DNA of 64,000 nt from positions 1,364,001 through 1,428,000 of the forward strand of contig JACKHM010000002.1 in the NCBI GenBank assembly GCA_020638995.1, read 5' to 3'. Positions 1-10,652 of this stretch are shown here, in pieces (position 1 is the stretch's first letter; the number at the start of each line of letters is the position of its first letter). A program made the position numbers and the translations under genes. The stretch is from Planctomycetaceae bacterium (GTDB lineage Bacteria > Planctomycetota > Planctomycetia > Pirellulales > Pirellulaceae). Under the pieces are notes generated by a model. It saw only the letters and a program-made list of their open reading frames with translations. It had not been told where the DNA came from and ran no database searches.

Positions 1-903
1 CGTGCGTGTCGTGCTGGAATTCAGTTTCAATGACGACACCGCCGAAAGAATTGCTTCGCTGGTGGGCAGGCGTGAAAAGATCGTCATTCGATGCGATGCA
101 TTTTCGATCCAACTTGCCAAGTCGCTTCCTTCGATCGCAGTTAGCCGAGTGCTCAAGTGAAACTGCTCCAACGGTCGGAAACATTGCAATTCGAGGCTAA
201 GTGATTCCACATCCGCAGAACTCCTCACCATCCATTGCTTGACGAGGTCGGCCCCGAGATTGCTGGACTGCGAGCCGGACGCCGAGTTTGCGTCGATGAG
301 CATGCGGAGCAATTGGTCCCGCGTAGCTTCGCGAAGTTGATCGATCTGAAAAGTTGCGTGCGCGGTCAAAGTTGGATCGACTCCGCTGAGCAACGCCGTT
401 GGATCAGCGGGAGCTTCTGACAACTTCTCTCGATGCGAGAAGCCCGAGATGTACATCCAACGGTCGACCACTCGCGCAACAAGATCGATACCCGATTCGG
501 AGTTCTTACTGCGATACATGCCGTCGGCGTTCCGCTCAATCTTCCAACCCCAGCGTGAGCCTAAGACAGCAAACAGCTTTTCTTGGTCTTTGACCGGAAT
601 GAAAATCACCGGAAAGAAGGTCTCGGGCTCCTCGAACAGCAGCACCGCCCCCGCCGGACGGCTGGCATCGATTCCCTCGGACAGTTCAGTGAAGACCTCT
701 GTAATCTCCGAAGTTGCACCCTCCGCCAAGCCCTCGCCCAGGAACACAAAATCTCGCTGCAGGCGACCGAGCGGGGCAACTCCCGCGCTGCCAACGATGG
801 GCGTACCATTCCACGATGGCGGCGCAGCACATACTCGAGTCAATTGCAGGAGTGCAAAAACACAAACCAAGCCCCCGACGCAGATCGATCTAACGTGTCT
901 CAT
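1..903 (-). CDS. Secreted hypothetical protein, C-terminus cut by window edge
   Basis: The frame is open from an ATG at 903 to base 1, giving 301 codons with no stop, so the gene runs off the left edge. The start is backed by GGAGAAG six bases upstream. The first ~26 residues form a signal peptide (basic MRHVR, hydrophobic core, VCA|APP-like cleavage site), so the mature protein is probably exported. The mature part starts with a Pro/Gly-rich stretch, then alternates hydrophobic and charged residues with no catalytic motif I recognise. The internal segment VKDQEKLFAVLGSRWGWK and a regularly spaced Ser/Arg-rich second half suggest a soluble periplasmic or cell-surface domain. It is divergent from the DUF1501 gene across about 400 bp. 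Reality of the gene is well supported by frame, start site and leader; function is unknown. Confidence 0.72.
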   Translation of the reverse strand, partial: MRHVRSICVGGLVCVFALLQLTRVCAAPPSWNGTPIVGSAGVAPLGRLQRDFVFLGEGLAEGATSEITEVFTELSEGIDASRPAGAVLLFEEPETFFPVIFIPVKDQEKLFAVLGSRWGWKIERNADGMYRSKNSESGIDLVARVVDRWMYISGFSHREKLSEAPADPTALLSGVDPTLTAHATFQIDQLREATRDQLLRMLIDANSASGSQSSNLGADLVKQWMVRSSADVESLSLELQCFRPLEQFHLSTRLTAIEGSDLASWIENASHRMTIFSRLPTSEAILSAVSSLKLNSSTTRT

Positions 904-1308
904 GATGCTTCTCCGATACTGCTTGCGCCTCTCAATACTACACCTGATACATAGCATTTAGCGAATGCGGTGCCAGTTTGCGTTTCGGCGGCGGCATTTG
1001 CGGTAGGTGCCTCGCGCGAGCACGCCAACTACCGCTGTAATAGAGGGTTAGCAGTCGGCCACAAACACGAAGCAGTGTGCCGGTTCGACGCCAACAAAGG
1101 TGCTTTCGAATGTGCGTAGTCGTCCGGACCGCCGTGTCTATTCGCACGATCGGAGGGAACAGCATTCGCGGGCGAAATGCAACTCGTATCGTCTGGTCGA
1201 ACAGCGGACACTCATTCGGCGTTACACCGATGCGCTAGCGACGCGACAGGTGGCATCTTAAAATGGCAGTTCGAGTAGACCGGAAGTCGATGGAAAAGAA
1301 TCAGGTGA
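904..1308. other. Divergent intergenic region, no gene seen
   Basis: About 400 bp separate two divergently read genes. The short frames here lack protein-like composition and ribosome binding sites. It probably holds the promoters of both neighbours; I could not pick out a convincing -35/-10 pair. Confidence 0.5.
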
Positions 1309-2760
<1,452 letters not shown>

Positions 2761-3134
2761 CATACTGTTCCGTTTCCGGTGAAGAACCTCGCCCCCAAGC
2801 TTCGACTCGCGTCTTCAGTCCCCCACACCAAGGGGCGCCGCTCGCAATTCATAATTGCAGCGTAACCGTGAAACCGCTAACCTAACAAAAGTGCGATCCA
2901 GGGCGGGCTAACCAAATAGCCCGCTAACTAGTCCGTTCCCTGTACATCAAGGAAAACTGGACCGGCGTGAGTCTGTTACGACATAGCTCACGTGGGGGAC
3001 ATTTTCGTAGTTTGATTCCATGTGATAGGCCCCCAATTCGCGGACGTCGAAATTTAGCAACCCTCAAGTGAAGACTGCGAAGAGACGCCTAAATAAAAGA
3101 CAGCTCGTCAACTTTTGATCGAAAGAGAGCCTCT
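2761..3134. other. Intergenic region with one hairpin
   Basis: About 370 bp between the DUF1501 gene and the oxidoreductase operon. No coding frame is convincing. It holds the inverted repeat listed at 2903-2924 and presumably the promoter of the operon, which I could not locate with confidence. Confidence 0.45.
2903..2924. terminator. Inverted repeat, possible terminator
   Basis: GCGGGCTA and TAGCCCGC form a perfect 8-bp stem around the six-base loop ACCAAA. It lies 143 bp after the DUF1501 stop. There is no T-run after it on either strand, so intrinsic termination is uncertain; a regulatory or mRNA-stabilising hairpin is equally possible. Confidence 0.35.
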
Positions 3135-5135
3135 ATGAGTACCGTCGTTGATCCAAACGTGAAGGACGCTCGTGACAATGAGTTCACTCATATTCCCGAG
3201 GAAAAATCTGGCGAGTCCAAGTTTCAGTATCCGGGCATCCCTGTGACCTGTGACGGCGCGGCGGCTGTTGTCCATGTCGAAACGGCCGTGTGTCACGGCA
3301 GCGGCGCCTATCCGATCACCAGTTCGACGACGATGGGTTCGGGGTTTAATAACGCCGTTCATAACGGAAACACCAACTTATGGGGTGATCCGCTGATTTT
3401 CATGGAGCCGGAAAGTGAGCACTCGTCGGCGTCCTTTTGTGAAGGTTTCGCATTGGCCGGTGGCCGCGTGACGAATTTCACGTCGGGACAAGGCTTGGTC
3501 CTGATGAAAGAGGTGCTCTACACGATCGCAGGTAAGCGACTGCCGGTTGTGTTCAATATCGGAGCCCGCGCTTTGACCAGCCATTCACTGAACGTCCATG
3601 CTGGACATGACGACTTGATGAGCGTTGCCGATGTCGGTTGGGGCATGCTATTCGGTCGGAACGCTCAGGAGGCAGCGGACCTGTGCCTCATCTCGCGTCG
3701 GGCAGCAGAAGCGTCGCAGACTCCGTTCTTCAACGTGCAAGACGGCTTCCTTACGACACACACTGTCGAAACAGCTCGTCTCCCCGAAATGGAGTTTATG
3801 AAGGAGTACGTTGGCAATCCCAACGAAAAGCTCGTAAACCTCATGGACCCACAGAACCCGATGATGTCGGGAGTCGTCCAGAATCAAGATTCCTACATGA
3901 AGGGCAAGATTGCTCAGCGTTGGTACTACGATCGAGTGGCTCCGGCCCTAGAAGAAGCGTTCGATGTTTTCGCCAAGAAGACCGGTCGCCGGTACGACTT
4001 CGTGATGCCGCACCGATGCGAAGATGCGGAATATATTATTATCGGTCTCGGAGGTTACATGGAAACAACCGAGGTCACGGTCGACTATCTCAGAGAGAAA
4101 GGAATCAAAGCTGGCTGCTTAACAATTTACTGCTTCCGACCGTTCCCAATGCATCAAATCGTCAACGTGCTTAAGAACGCCAAGGCGATCACGATCTTCG
4201 AGCGGATGGATGATCCGATGTCGACAACTGGCAACCACTTGACCCGCGAAGTGAAAGCGGCGTTCTGCGACGCAATGACGGGCCAGATGGGTCACGAACC
4301 CATTGAGCGCATCCCGCGCATCTATCACGGAGCGGCGGGACTCGGCAGCCGCGACGTGCGGCCAGCCGATATCATCGCTGCGTTCGACAACATGAAGACG
4401 GACGGGCAAGATTACTTCTGTGTCGGTATTGACCATCCATTGTCGTTGACGCGCACTGAGGATCCCGATCTTCGCCCCAGCGGCGGTTTTTCGATGCGCG
4501 GCCACTCCGTCGGCGGGTTCGGTAGTGTCACGACGAATAAAGTGATCGCGACCATTGCCGGCGAAGTCTTCGGCAAAGACGTTCAAGCGTATCCGAAGTA
4601 CGGGTCGGAAAAGAAAGGTCTGCCCACAACCTACTATCTCACGATCGGCGACGCGCATATTAAGACGCACAGCGAATTGGAGTTCGTCGACCTAATCATC
4701 TTGAACGACGTCAACGCCATCCTTGCCAATCCATTGCACGGCGTGGTCGATGGCGGGGCGATTTTTATGCAATCTCCGTATGATAAGCCCGAGGATGTTT
4801 GGCAGCGGATTCCCGAGCGGCACAAGAAAACGATCCGCAAAAAGAATATCCGGCTCTACTACTGTGATACGGTCAAGATCGCCCGAGAGGTCGCATCGGT
4901 TGCGGACTTGCAAATGCGGATGCAAGGCGTTGTCACGCTCGGTGCCTTTCTCAAACTAACTCCCTATGCCAAGAACAGCGGGATCTCGGATGAACAAGTA
5001 ATGGCTGGCGTCGAAGAAGCGATTCGAAAGTACTTCGGCAAGCGAGGTGAGCGAGTTGTGCAGGACAATATGACCTGTATCAATCGCGGCTATAAGGAAA
5101 CACAAGAGGTGCCACGCGACATGATCGGTGCCTGA
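3135..5135 (+). CDS. 2-oxoacid (pyruvate):ferredoxin oxidoreductase, alpha+gamma part
   Basis: A 666-residue protein carrying the first half of a NifJ-like pyruvate:ferredoxin oxidoreductase. Residues ~30-220 form the alpha pyrimidine-binding domain (YPITSSTTMGS, GGRVTNFTSGQGLVLMKE, ARALTSHSLNVHAGHDD). Residues ~290-400 form the transketolase-C-like domain II (IIIGLGGYMETTEVTVDYLR). Residues ~430-600 match the gamma domain (RGHSVGGFGSVTTNKVIATI). The enzyme would oxidise pyruvate (or a related 2-oxoacid) with CoA to acyl-CoA and CO2, passing electrons to ferredoxin or flavodoxin in the cytoplasm. The iron-sulfur and thiamine-pyrophosphate-binding domains are in the next gene, 72 bp downstream, so the usual single ~1200-residue chain is split in two. 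The start has a GAAAGAG upstream. Exact substrate is inferred from family only. Confidence 0.9.
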   Translation: MSTVVDPNVKDARDNEFTHIPEEKSGESKFQYPGIPVTCDGAAAVVHVETAVCHGSGAYPITSSTTMGSGFNNAVHNGNTNLWGDPLIFMEPESEHSSASFCEGFALAGGRVTNFTSGQGLVLMKEVLYTIAGKRLPVVFNIGARALTSHSLNVHAGHDDLMSVADVGWGMLFGRNAQEAADLCLISRRAAEASQTPFFNVQDGFLTTHTVETARLPEMEFMKEYVGNPNEKLVNLMDPQNPMMSGVVQNQDSYMKGKIAQRWYYDRVAPALEEAFDVFAKKTGRRYDFVMPHRCEDAEYIIIGLGGYMETTEVTVDYLREKGIKAGCLTIYCFRPFPMHQIVNVLKNAKAITIFERMDDPMSTTGNHLTREVKAAFCDAMTGQMGHEPIERIPRIYHGAAGLGSRDVRPADIIAAFDNMKTDGQDYFCVGIDHPLSLTRTEDPDLRPSGGFSMRGHSVGGFGSVTTNKVIATIAGEVFGKDVQAYPKYGSEKKGLPTTYYLTIGDAHIKTHSELEFVDLIILNDVNAILANPLHGVVDGGAIFMQSPYDKPEDVWQRIPERHKKTIRKKNIRLYYCDTVKIAREVASVADLQMRMQGVVTLGAFLKLTPYAKNSGISDEQVMAGVEEAIRKYFGKRGERVVQDNMTCINRGYKETQEVPRDMIGA

Positions 5136-5207
5136 GTCTGGCCCACACCACGGACTGCCCCCGTTCAATTCACACTAGAACTTTACCCTCTTTTGAGGAT
5201 TCAAAAT

Positions 5208-7106
5208 ATGGCAACGGTTTCTGACAACAAGTCGATGAACGAAGCGAGTGACCGCGATCCCTTCAACAACAACTCCTATGGAACGCTAGTTGATCAGGGT
5301 TATAAGAAAGTCAGCTTACCAATCCTGGATGTCGACGATTTCAATGAACGTATCATCCGGGCATACGAAGACGGTACTGCTGAAAAGGAACTGCCTGCTG
5401 ACTTAACTGTCTCTCGCTCTCTCGTTCCGGCCGGTACAGCAACCCTGCGCGACTTCAGCTACGTCGCGCCGGAAATACCCGAATACATCAATGAGAACTG
5501 TACGGGCTGCATGGATTGTGTGACCTTGTGTCCCGACACTGCCATCCTTGGAAAGGTCGTCGGTGAACAGGAGTGGGAAAACAGGTTAAATAAAATCGCC
5601 AACGAACAGGATCGCGAGCTTTTCAAAAAGATGGCTTGGTCCGAACCATCCAAGTACTACGCCGGCCCGAAAAAGAAGACGGGCGAGGGCGGCAAGTTCT
5701 CGATCATCATCGATCCAAGCAAGTGTAAAGGTTGCGCCGAGTGCGTAACGGTGTGCGACGACGACGCGCTAAAGATGATCCAAAAGACGGATGATCTAAT
5801 GACGGACATCTCTAAAGTGCATCGCATGTTTAAAGAGTTCGGGCCCTCTGACGAACGTTATATCAGCGACAAGCTGCTCATCGACATGATGCTCAAAGAG
5901 GAGACGCACATCTATGTCGGCGGTGCCGGTAGTTGTGCGGGCTGTGGAGAGGGCAGTGCGTTGCGGATGATGTGCTCCGCAACCGGTGCCAAATACGGTA
6001 ACGATTGGGGCATTATCGCCGCGACTGGATGCAACACCGTCTATACGTCAACGTATCCGTACAACCCGTATCTCGTTCCGTGGAGCAATTCGCTGTTCGA
6101 GAACGCGCCCGCCTACGCCATGGGTCTGCGGATGCGGTGGGACCAAAAAGGTTGGAAGGACAAGCCGATTTGGTGTATCGGCGGTGATGGCGCCATGTTC
6201 GACATCGGCTTTCAGTCCCTGTCGCGAATGCTGGCTAGCGGCATGAATATCAAAGTCCTGGTGCTTGATACACAAGTTTACTCCAACACGGGTGGTCAGG
6301 CTTCAACCAGCACGTACATGGGACAGAACGCAAAGATGAGCGTTCACGGCAAGGCCATCCAAGGCAAGACGGAGCGCCGTAAGGAAATTGCCCAGATCGC
6401 GATGATGCATCCCCGGACGTTCGTGGCCCAGACCACCTGTGCTCACACAAACCACTTCTATCGTGCCTGTATCGATGCGATGGAATTTGATGGGCCGGCC
6501 ATCATCTGCTGCTACACGACTTGCCAACCTGAGCACGGCGTCGCCGATAACATGGCCACCGATCAGGCTCGACTGGCGGTCGATACACGAGCGTTCCCGT
6601 TGATCTCGTATGATCCTCGTCGTGGCGATACGATCCGCGAGCGATTGTCGTTGCAAGGTAATCCCGCCTTGAATGACGACTGGTGGCAAAATCCCAAATC
6701 GGGCGAGCAAGTTGACTTCATTGACTTCTGCCGCAGCGAAGGGCGTTTCAGCAAGCATTTCGACAAGGAGGGTAACCCTAGTGAAATGCTGATCAAAGCC
6801 AAGCAAGAGCGACTCGAAAACTGGAAGCAGTTGCAAGAGTTAGCAGGTCTTTTGGACAAAAAGCCTGCAGCCCAAAAGGCTCCCGCTGCCCCCGCAAAGA
6901 AAGCCGCGCCCCCGAACGGAAACGGCTTGCCCAGCGGCTATTCCGCCGGCGCCAAGATCCGCTACGACGGTGGAAGCGGTTGGGTAAACGGAGTGCTGCG
7001 ATCCATCGAGCCGGTTGTTTTGGATTTGGACGACAACAGCGAGATCGAAGTCTCGAAGGACGTTCTTCGGGAAGCGATTTCCGTCGGCATCGTTGCCTTA
7101 CAGTAA
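5208..7106 (+). CDS. 2-oxoacid:ferredoxin oxidoreductase, 4Fe-4S and TPP (beta) part
   Basis: Second half of the split oxidoreductase, 632 residues. Two ferredoxin motifs are complete: C98, C101, C104, C108 and C173, C176, C179, C183. The TPP domain has the cluster-ligand pair C243/C246 (SCAGCGEG) and the TPP/Mg motif GDG at 326-328 with N360 in YSNTGGQAS. I start it at ATG 5208, with GAGGA eight bases upstream, not at the TTG 15 bases earlier. The odd part is the C-terminus: after ~545 residues of normal enzyme comes an Ala/Pro/Lys linker (~549-580) and a ~50-residue beta-rich module (GAKIRYDGGSGWVNGVL ... ISVGIVALQ) not seen in standard NifJ. It might bind a partner such as the two small proteins encoded next. 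Co-transcription with the upstream gene is very likely. Confidence 0.9.
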   Translation: MATVSDNKSMNEASDRDPFNNNSYGTLVDQGYKKVSLPILDVDDFNERIIRAYEDGTAEKELPADLTVSRSLVPAGTATLRDFSYVAPEIPEYINENCTGCMDCVTLCPDTAILGKVVGEQEWENRLNKIANEQDRELFKKMAWSEPSKYYAGPKKKTGEGGKFSIIIDPSKCKGCAECVTVCDDDALKMIQKTDDLMTDISKVHRMFKEFGPSDERYISDKLLIDMMLKEETHIYVGGAGSCAGCGEGSALRMMCSATGAKYGNDWGIIAATGCNTVYTSTYPYNPYLVPWSNSLFENAPAYAMGLRMRWDQKGWKDKPIWCIGGDGAMFDIGFQSLSRMLASGMNIKVLVLDTQVYSNTGGQASTSTYMGQNAKMSVHGKAIQGKTERRKEIAQIAMMHPRTFVAQTTCAHTNHFYRACIDAMEFDGPAIICCYTTCQPEHGVADNMATDQARLAVDTRAFPLISYDPRRGDTIRERLSLQGNPALNDDWWQNPKSGEQVDFIDFCRSEGRFSKHFDKEGNPSEMLIKAKQERLENWKQLQELAGLLDKKPAAQKAPAAPAKKAAPPNGNGLPSGYSAGAKIRYDGGSGWVNGVLRSIEPVVLDLDDNSEIEVSKDVLREAISVGIVALQ

Positions 7107-7112
7107 TCGATC

Positions 7113-7433
7113 ATGCACCAAGAGCCGATTGCCACGCTTCACTTCACAAATGAAAACGTGGGCGAAGTCCTCGAGTTTTTAAAGCGAACCCGAGTCGAAC
7201 TAAGGACATTGCGCAAGGTGCATGTTTGGCCGGATCGCCTGCGTGTATTTGATGTGAACGGCGACTGTTTTGAAGTGACCGGCGTCGGCTATGTCGACGA
7301 AAACATTCGACCCATTCTTGATGCGGTACACACATCTTATAAGCCCGAGTCCATTCACAACGACTTCGCCGGCGAGTACAAAGAGTTTATGACGGGTAAG
7401 CGACACCCATGGGCCGAAGATCGGGTGATGTAG
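7113..7433 (+). CDS. Small hypothetical protein in oxidoreductase operon
   Basis: A 106-residue protein starting seven bases after the stop of the oxidoreductase beta gene, so almost surely translated from the same mRNA. It has no signal peptide or membrane segment. The sequence is a compact alpha/beta type (helix around GEVLEFLKRTRVEL, strand KVHVWPDRLRVFDV, strand CFEVTGVGYV). No cysteine cluster or known catalytic motif is visible; there is one Cys. Position suggests a regulatory or assembly role for the oxidoreductase, perhaps contacting its extra C-terminal module, but that is inference. I do not recognise the family. Confidence 0.75.
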   Translation: MHQEPIATLHFTNENVGEVLEFLKRTRVELRTLRKVHVWPDRLRVFDVNGDCFEVTGVGYVDENIRPILDAVHTSYKPESIHNDFAGEYKEFMTGKRHPWAEDRVM

Positions 7434-7459
7434 CGGTTCCCTTCGCGGGAGAGAGAAAC

Positions 7460-7690
7460 ATGGCTAAGAACCTCCAAGACTTGTGCAAAGAAATGTCGAT
7501 TTCGCTGCTCGAACTTGCCGACCGTAGCGGTCTGGATCTGCCCAAGCTGCGCGCCATCTTCATGAACCGCTGGACACCTTCACCGATCGAGCGCGAAAAG
7601 ATTTCCGCTGCGATCGGCATCCCGAAAGAAGACATCGCTTGGGGACATGAGACTCCGATCCAGCACATCTACGGGCACGGTCCCGGGTAG
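7460..7690 (+). CDS. Small helix-turn-helix-like protein
   Basis: A 76-residue protein. ATG 7460 is preferred because GGGAGAGAG sits just upstream; the longer frame from 7409 would overlap the previous gene and adds an unstructured Arg/Gly stretch. The segment LCKEMSISLLELADRSGLDLPKLRAIFMNRWTPSPIEREKISAAIGI has the helix pattern of an XRE/Cro-type HTH (first helices, a turn at SGLD, recognition helix, then a fourth helix), though shortened. It is the last gene of the oxidoreductase operon on this strand and converges on the cytochrome gene only seven bases later. It could bind DNA as a local regulator or act as a protein-interaction module; function is unproven. Confidence 0.7.
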   Translation: MAKNLQDLCKEMSISLLELADRSGLDLPKLRAIFMNRWTPSPIEREKISAAIGIPKEDIAWGHETPIQHIYGHGPG

Positions 7691-7697
7691 TGCACGA

Positions 7698-9341
7698 TCA
7701 GTCCAGCCCCTTGTGCTCCACCTTAGGCCAATACTTGTCGAAGGCGCCTTCCTTCTGAAACTCGGGATCGTTGTCCAGATCATGGCACAAACGGCATTGA
7801 TCCTCTGCCTTACTTAATGGCAGACGCATCGCTTCCCGCAGCATCGTGAGCCTCTCGTCCGACGCTTCAACTTCCCCTAACTCAGCCGCGACGTGTGCCG
7901 ATCCAGGACCATGGCAATTCTCACACCCGTTGCCGACCAAGGCGGGGGTCCGTTCGAGTCCCAAATAGCCTGACTGGTAAGGGAAAAAGCCTTGAGGGCT
8001 CCATCCGGTAACGTGACAACTTAAACACTCTGGGTCGAAGTGGCGTTCAATATGTGACCGTTCGCCAGGATGAACCAAGGTTTCAGTTGCTTGGGCGTGG
8101 GGGGTGTCTTTCCAAATGTCGAAAGCCGTCGAGTGGCAATCGGCACATGCCTGCGAACCAACGAATTTATTGCCGGTGGCATGAGGCACGGCGTTTACCC
8201 CCAGTCCATCCAACCCCGTAACCTTCAATTGATCTTGGTAGGACTTGAGCAATCCCAGCATCTCGGGTGAATCGGCGTAGGTAGCGTCGAGCGGCACGCG
8301 TTGGTAACGCAACGGGGTGTCGGCATCATCAAAAACGCCAATTACTCCAGCGAACATCCCCTTCACACCGACATGTACCAAGATCGCCTTGGTGCCTTCG
8401 ATTCGCTCCGGTTCGTATGTCGGATCGCCCAACCCGCCGCTCGTTACAACCACATTAAACGCGGGAAATTGCTGCGCCAGGGCTCGCGACTCGTCGAGTG
8501 ATGCGTGCGCCAGGAGCACGTACAAATCACATTTTGCCTCTTTGAGTTGCGGCACAACTTCATTCAGTGCGTCGGCCACAGGCTGCAACAGGATTTCACT
8601 GCTCGAGACTTTTTGCATCTCGGCACTGCCAAGAACCGAAGTGATTCCAATCCTTTTACCCCCAGCTTCAACTACCCGAAACCGTGGCGTTAAGTCTCGA
8701 TCCAAAACCGCAGCGTTTGCACAAAGGAAGGGTGTGCCCCGATCGTCGACCGCCATAGTCGCTGCGGCGACTTCACCCACGGAAAGGCTGAGGTCATTTT
8801 CGCCAAAAGCGATTGCATCGTAACCTATCGTTTTCAATCCTTCGACGGTAATTTGAAACTTCAACTCGGCCTGACGTCCGAATCGTCGCACTTGATTGCC
8901 AGCGTCCAAAGCAACTACCGGCCAACTTCGCTCCTTCAGTTCGCGAACCAGAGTGTGACGTCGTGCCAATCCTCCCTTTTGATTTGCTAATCCCGCGCAA
9001 CCACACGGCTCGATATAACCCTTCTGTTGCCCAGTGACCAGCAACGCGACCAGAGGCTTGCCCCAACCGTCGAACAGCTTCAACTCCTCGACTAGCGGCT
9101 GACGCGCGATAGGTGTTGCTTCCGACTCACTCGTTTCTAAGTTGGTTGACGAGATCGGAGCCACCACGTCATTCGAGTCACTTGCGCGCTGCGCATTGTC
9201 CGCAGCAGTATCAACTGGCTCCGCCACTTCATGAGCGGTCGTATCGACGACCGATTGCGACGAGTTTGAGTTACACGCGGAAAGTGGCAGCGATAGAGCG
9301 AGGAGGAGAAAACTCCATCGGGTCGGCGATGATCTCATCAA
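7698..9341 (-). CDS. Lipoprotein with metallophosphatase-like and tetraheme cytochrome domains
   Basis: A 547-residue predicted lipoprotein (lipobox LSAC, C23). Residues ~85-370 resemble the 5'-nucleotidase/SoxB-type metallophosphatase fold: GCAGLANQKGGLARRH, VALDAGNQVRRFGR, DAIAFGENDLSL, VLLAHASLDESRAL, VVTSGGLGDPTYEP. Some canonical metal ligands (the early DxH) are not clear, so phosphatase activity is uncertain. The last ~170 residues hold four CxxCH heme sites (ACADCH, CLSCH, CENCH, CRLCH) with a cytochrome c-554-like layout. Such fusions are frequent in planctomycetes and are often called multiheme cytochrome c family proteins. It probably sits in the periplasm or cell envelope and takes part in electron transfer; donor and acceptor are unknown. 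It is last in a co-directional run that starts with DUF1573, 90 bp away. Confidence 0.85.
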   Translation of the reverse strand: MMRSSPTRWSFLLLALSLPLSACNSNSSQSVVDTTAHEVAEPVDTAADNAQRASDSNDVVAPISSTNLETSESEATPIARQPLVEELKLFDGWGKPLVALLVTGQQKGYIEPCGCAGLANQKGGLARRHTLVRELKERSWPVVALDAGNQVRRFGRQAELKFQITVEGLKTIGYDAIAFGENDLSLSVGEVAAATMAVDDRGTPFLCANAAVLDRDLTPRFRVVEAGGKRIGITSVLGSAEMQKVSSSEILLQPVADALNEVVPQLKEAKCDLYVLLAHASLDESRALAQQFPAFNVVVTSGGLGDPTYEPERIEGTKAILVHVGVKGMFAGVIGVFDDADTPLRYQRVPLDATYADSPEMLGLLKSYQDQLKVTGLDGLGVNAVPHATGNKFVGSQACADCHSTAFDIWKDTPHAQATETLVHPGERSHIERHFDPECLSCHVTGWSPQGFFPYQSGYLGLERTPALVGNGCENCHGPGSAHVAAELGEVEASDERLTMLREAMRLPLSKAEDQCRLCHDLDNDPEFQKEGAFDKYWPKVEHKGLD

Positions 9342-9431
9342 ACTGTCCTTCCTTGGCTGCAGCAGAATTCACACAACCGGCATCAAAAATCCGTGGGATG
9401 CCTGTCACAAAGCGTATAACGTCGAGCGGTC

Positions 9432-10637
9432 TCATTCAACGGCAAAGCGTACGAACAGCGTTAGTTCCTTAGCCGTCGGGTGCGTCGTTTGCAAGACAAT
9501 CTTGCCGACACTGGACCGTTCTCCGCCAAGGTGATTCACGGGAGGGGCGTCCTTCGATACCTCGATGTTCAAGGGAATCAGGCGAGCTCTGCCGCTTTGC
9601 ATAGTCTTCGGCTCACCAATCGTCGCGGATAGATACTCTGCAGGCTGGCACTCGCCAACCGTAACTTTTACATCTTCCTGATGGTCACCCTTAACCATCA
9701 GGTGCAACTTTACACTCGCTCCCTCGCCGGCGAGCAGCCGACCGATCGACAACAGACTGTTCTCTGGCGAGAAAGTCGACCCGCCGATGATCGAAACGTC
9801 ACCGGTGACACGCCCCGATACAGGCAAGTTGATAATCACCTCTTCTCCAGACCGAGCGACGATTGTGAAGTTCTGGTCCACGGGTCCCACCGGCAATCCT
9901 GGCTTGACCTGAACCTTGACCTCTTTCCCAAAGACGGCGTGGCGTTGACCTTCCTTCACAGCTTCCGGGGACAAGTCGCTGATTTGCCAATCAAAAAACT
10001 CGGTACGGTCGCCCGCCTGCATTTTGCATTCGAGGATTTCGAGAGGTTGCTCGTTGAATCCGTAGACGCGAAAAGTAGCGTTGGTGCCCTGATCCGTTGA
10101 GACCGTTCCCAAGGCGAGTTCGCTGACAGAAGCTCCAGCCGCTTCAGAAACATAAGCAATCAGCTCGAACCGAATCACATCGTGCGACGGATCATTCGTC
10201 CGCACTTCCAGTGCCTCGCTCAACTCCGGACCGGGCTTACGAGCGGTCAAAGTGACGGGAATCTTAACTTCTTCGCCAGGGCGCACCTTCGCGGTTTCAA
10301 AGGTCGTTTGTACACACATGCTACAACTGACCGTCTGCTTCTCGATATGGAGGTCCGCGTCTCCATCATTGCGAACGGTAAACGAATAGGACTTCGACTG
10401 GTCTTTATGCAAGACGCCAAAATCATTGCTCGCGTCACCTACCAGGATGGCTTTCGGAATACCTTCGTTGTCATCTGGCAACAAACCCGACTTGGCAACC
10501 GAACTCACTTCGCCAACTTGAACCGTCGCGGGCAACTCCATTCGTTCGTCCACGTCTGAAAACTCACTCCAGGTATGAGCGAGACCAGCCACGCAACCTA
10601 GTGCTGCAAACGCTGCTACGACGAGCACCAAACGCAT
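9432..10637 (-). CDS. DUF1573 domain-containing exported protein
   Basis: A 401-residue protein with a signal peptide or N-terminal anchor (MRLVLVVAAFAALGCVAGLAH). Residues ~75-170 match the DUF1573 Ig-like pattern: NDFGVLHKDQSKSYSFTVRN, a CSMC pair, then KIPVTL. The rest is a run of further beta-sandwich-like segments. The start follows a strong AGGAG...AAAGGA region. Family members are exported, with unknown role, often near cell-surface polysaccharide genes. It lies 15 bp after the O-antigen ligase-like gene and is probably in its operon. Evidence for export is good; function is unknown. Confidence 0.85.
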   Translation of the reverse strand: MRLVLVVAAFAALGCVAGLAHTWSEFSDVDERMELPATVQVGEVSSVAKSGLLPDDNEGIPKAILVGDASNDFGVLHKDQSKSYSFTVRNDGDADLHIEKQTVSCSMCVQTTFETAKVRPGEEVKIPVTLTARKPGPELSEALEVRTNDPSHDVIRFELIAYVSEAAGASVSELALGTVSTDQGTNATFRVYGFNEQPLEILECKMQAGDRTEFFDWQISDLSPEAVKEGQRHAVFGKEVKVQVKPGLPVGPVDQNFTIVARSGEEVIINLPVSGRVTGDVSIIGGSTFSPENSLLSIGRLLAGEGASVKLHLMVKGDHQEDVKVTVGECQPAEYLSATIGEPKTMQSGRARLIPLNIEVSKDAPPVNHLGGERSSVGKIVLQTTHPTAKELTLFVRFAVE

Positions 10638-10652
10638 TCCTTTAACTCCTGA

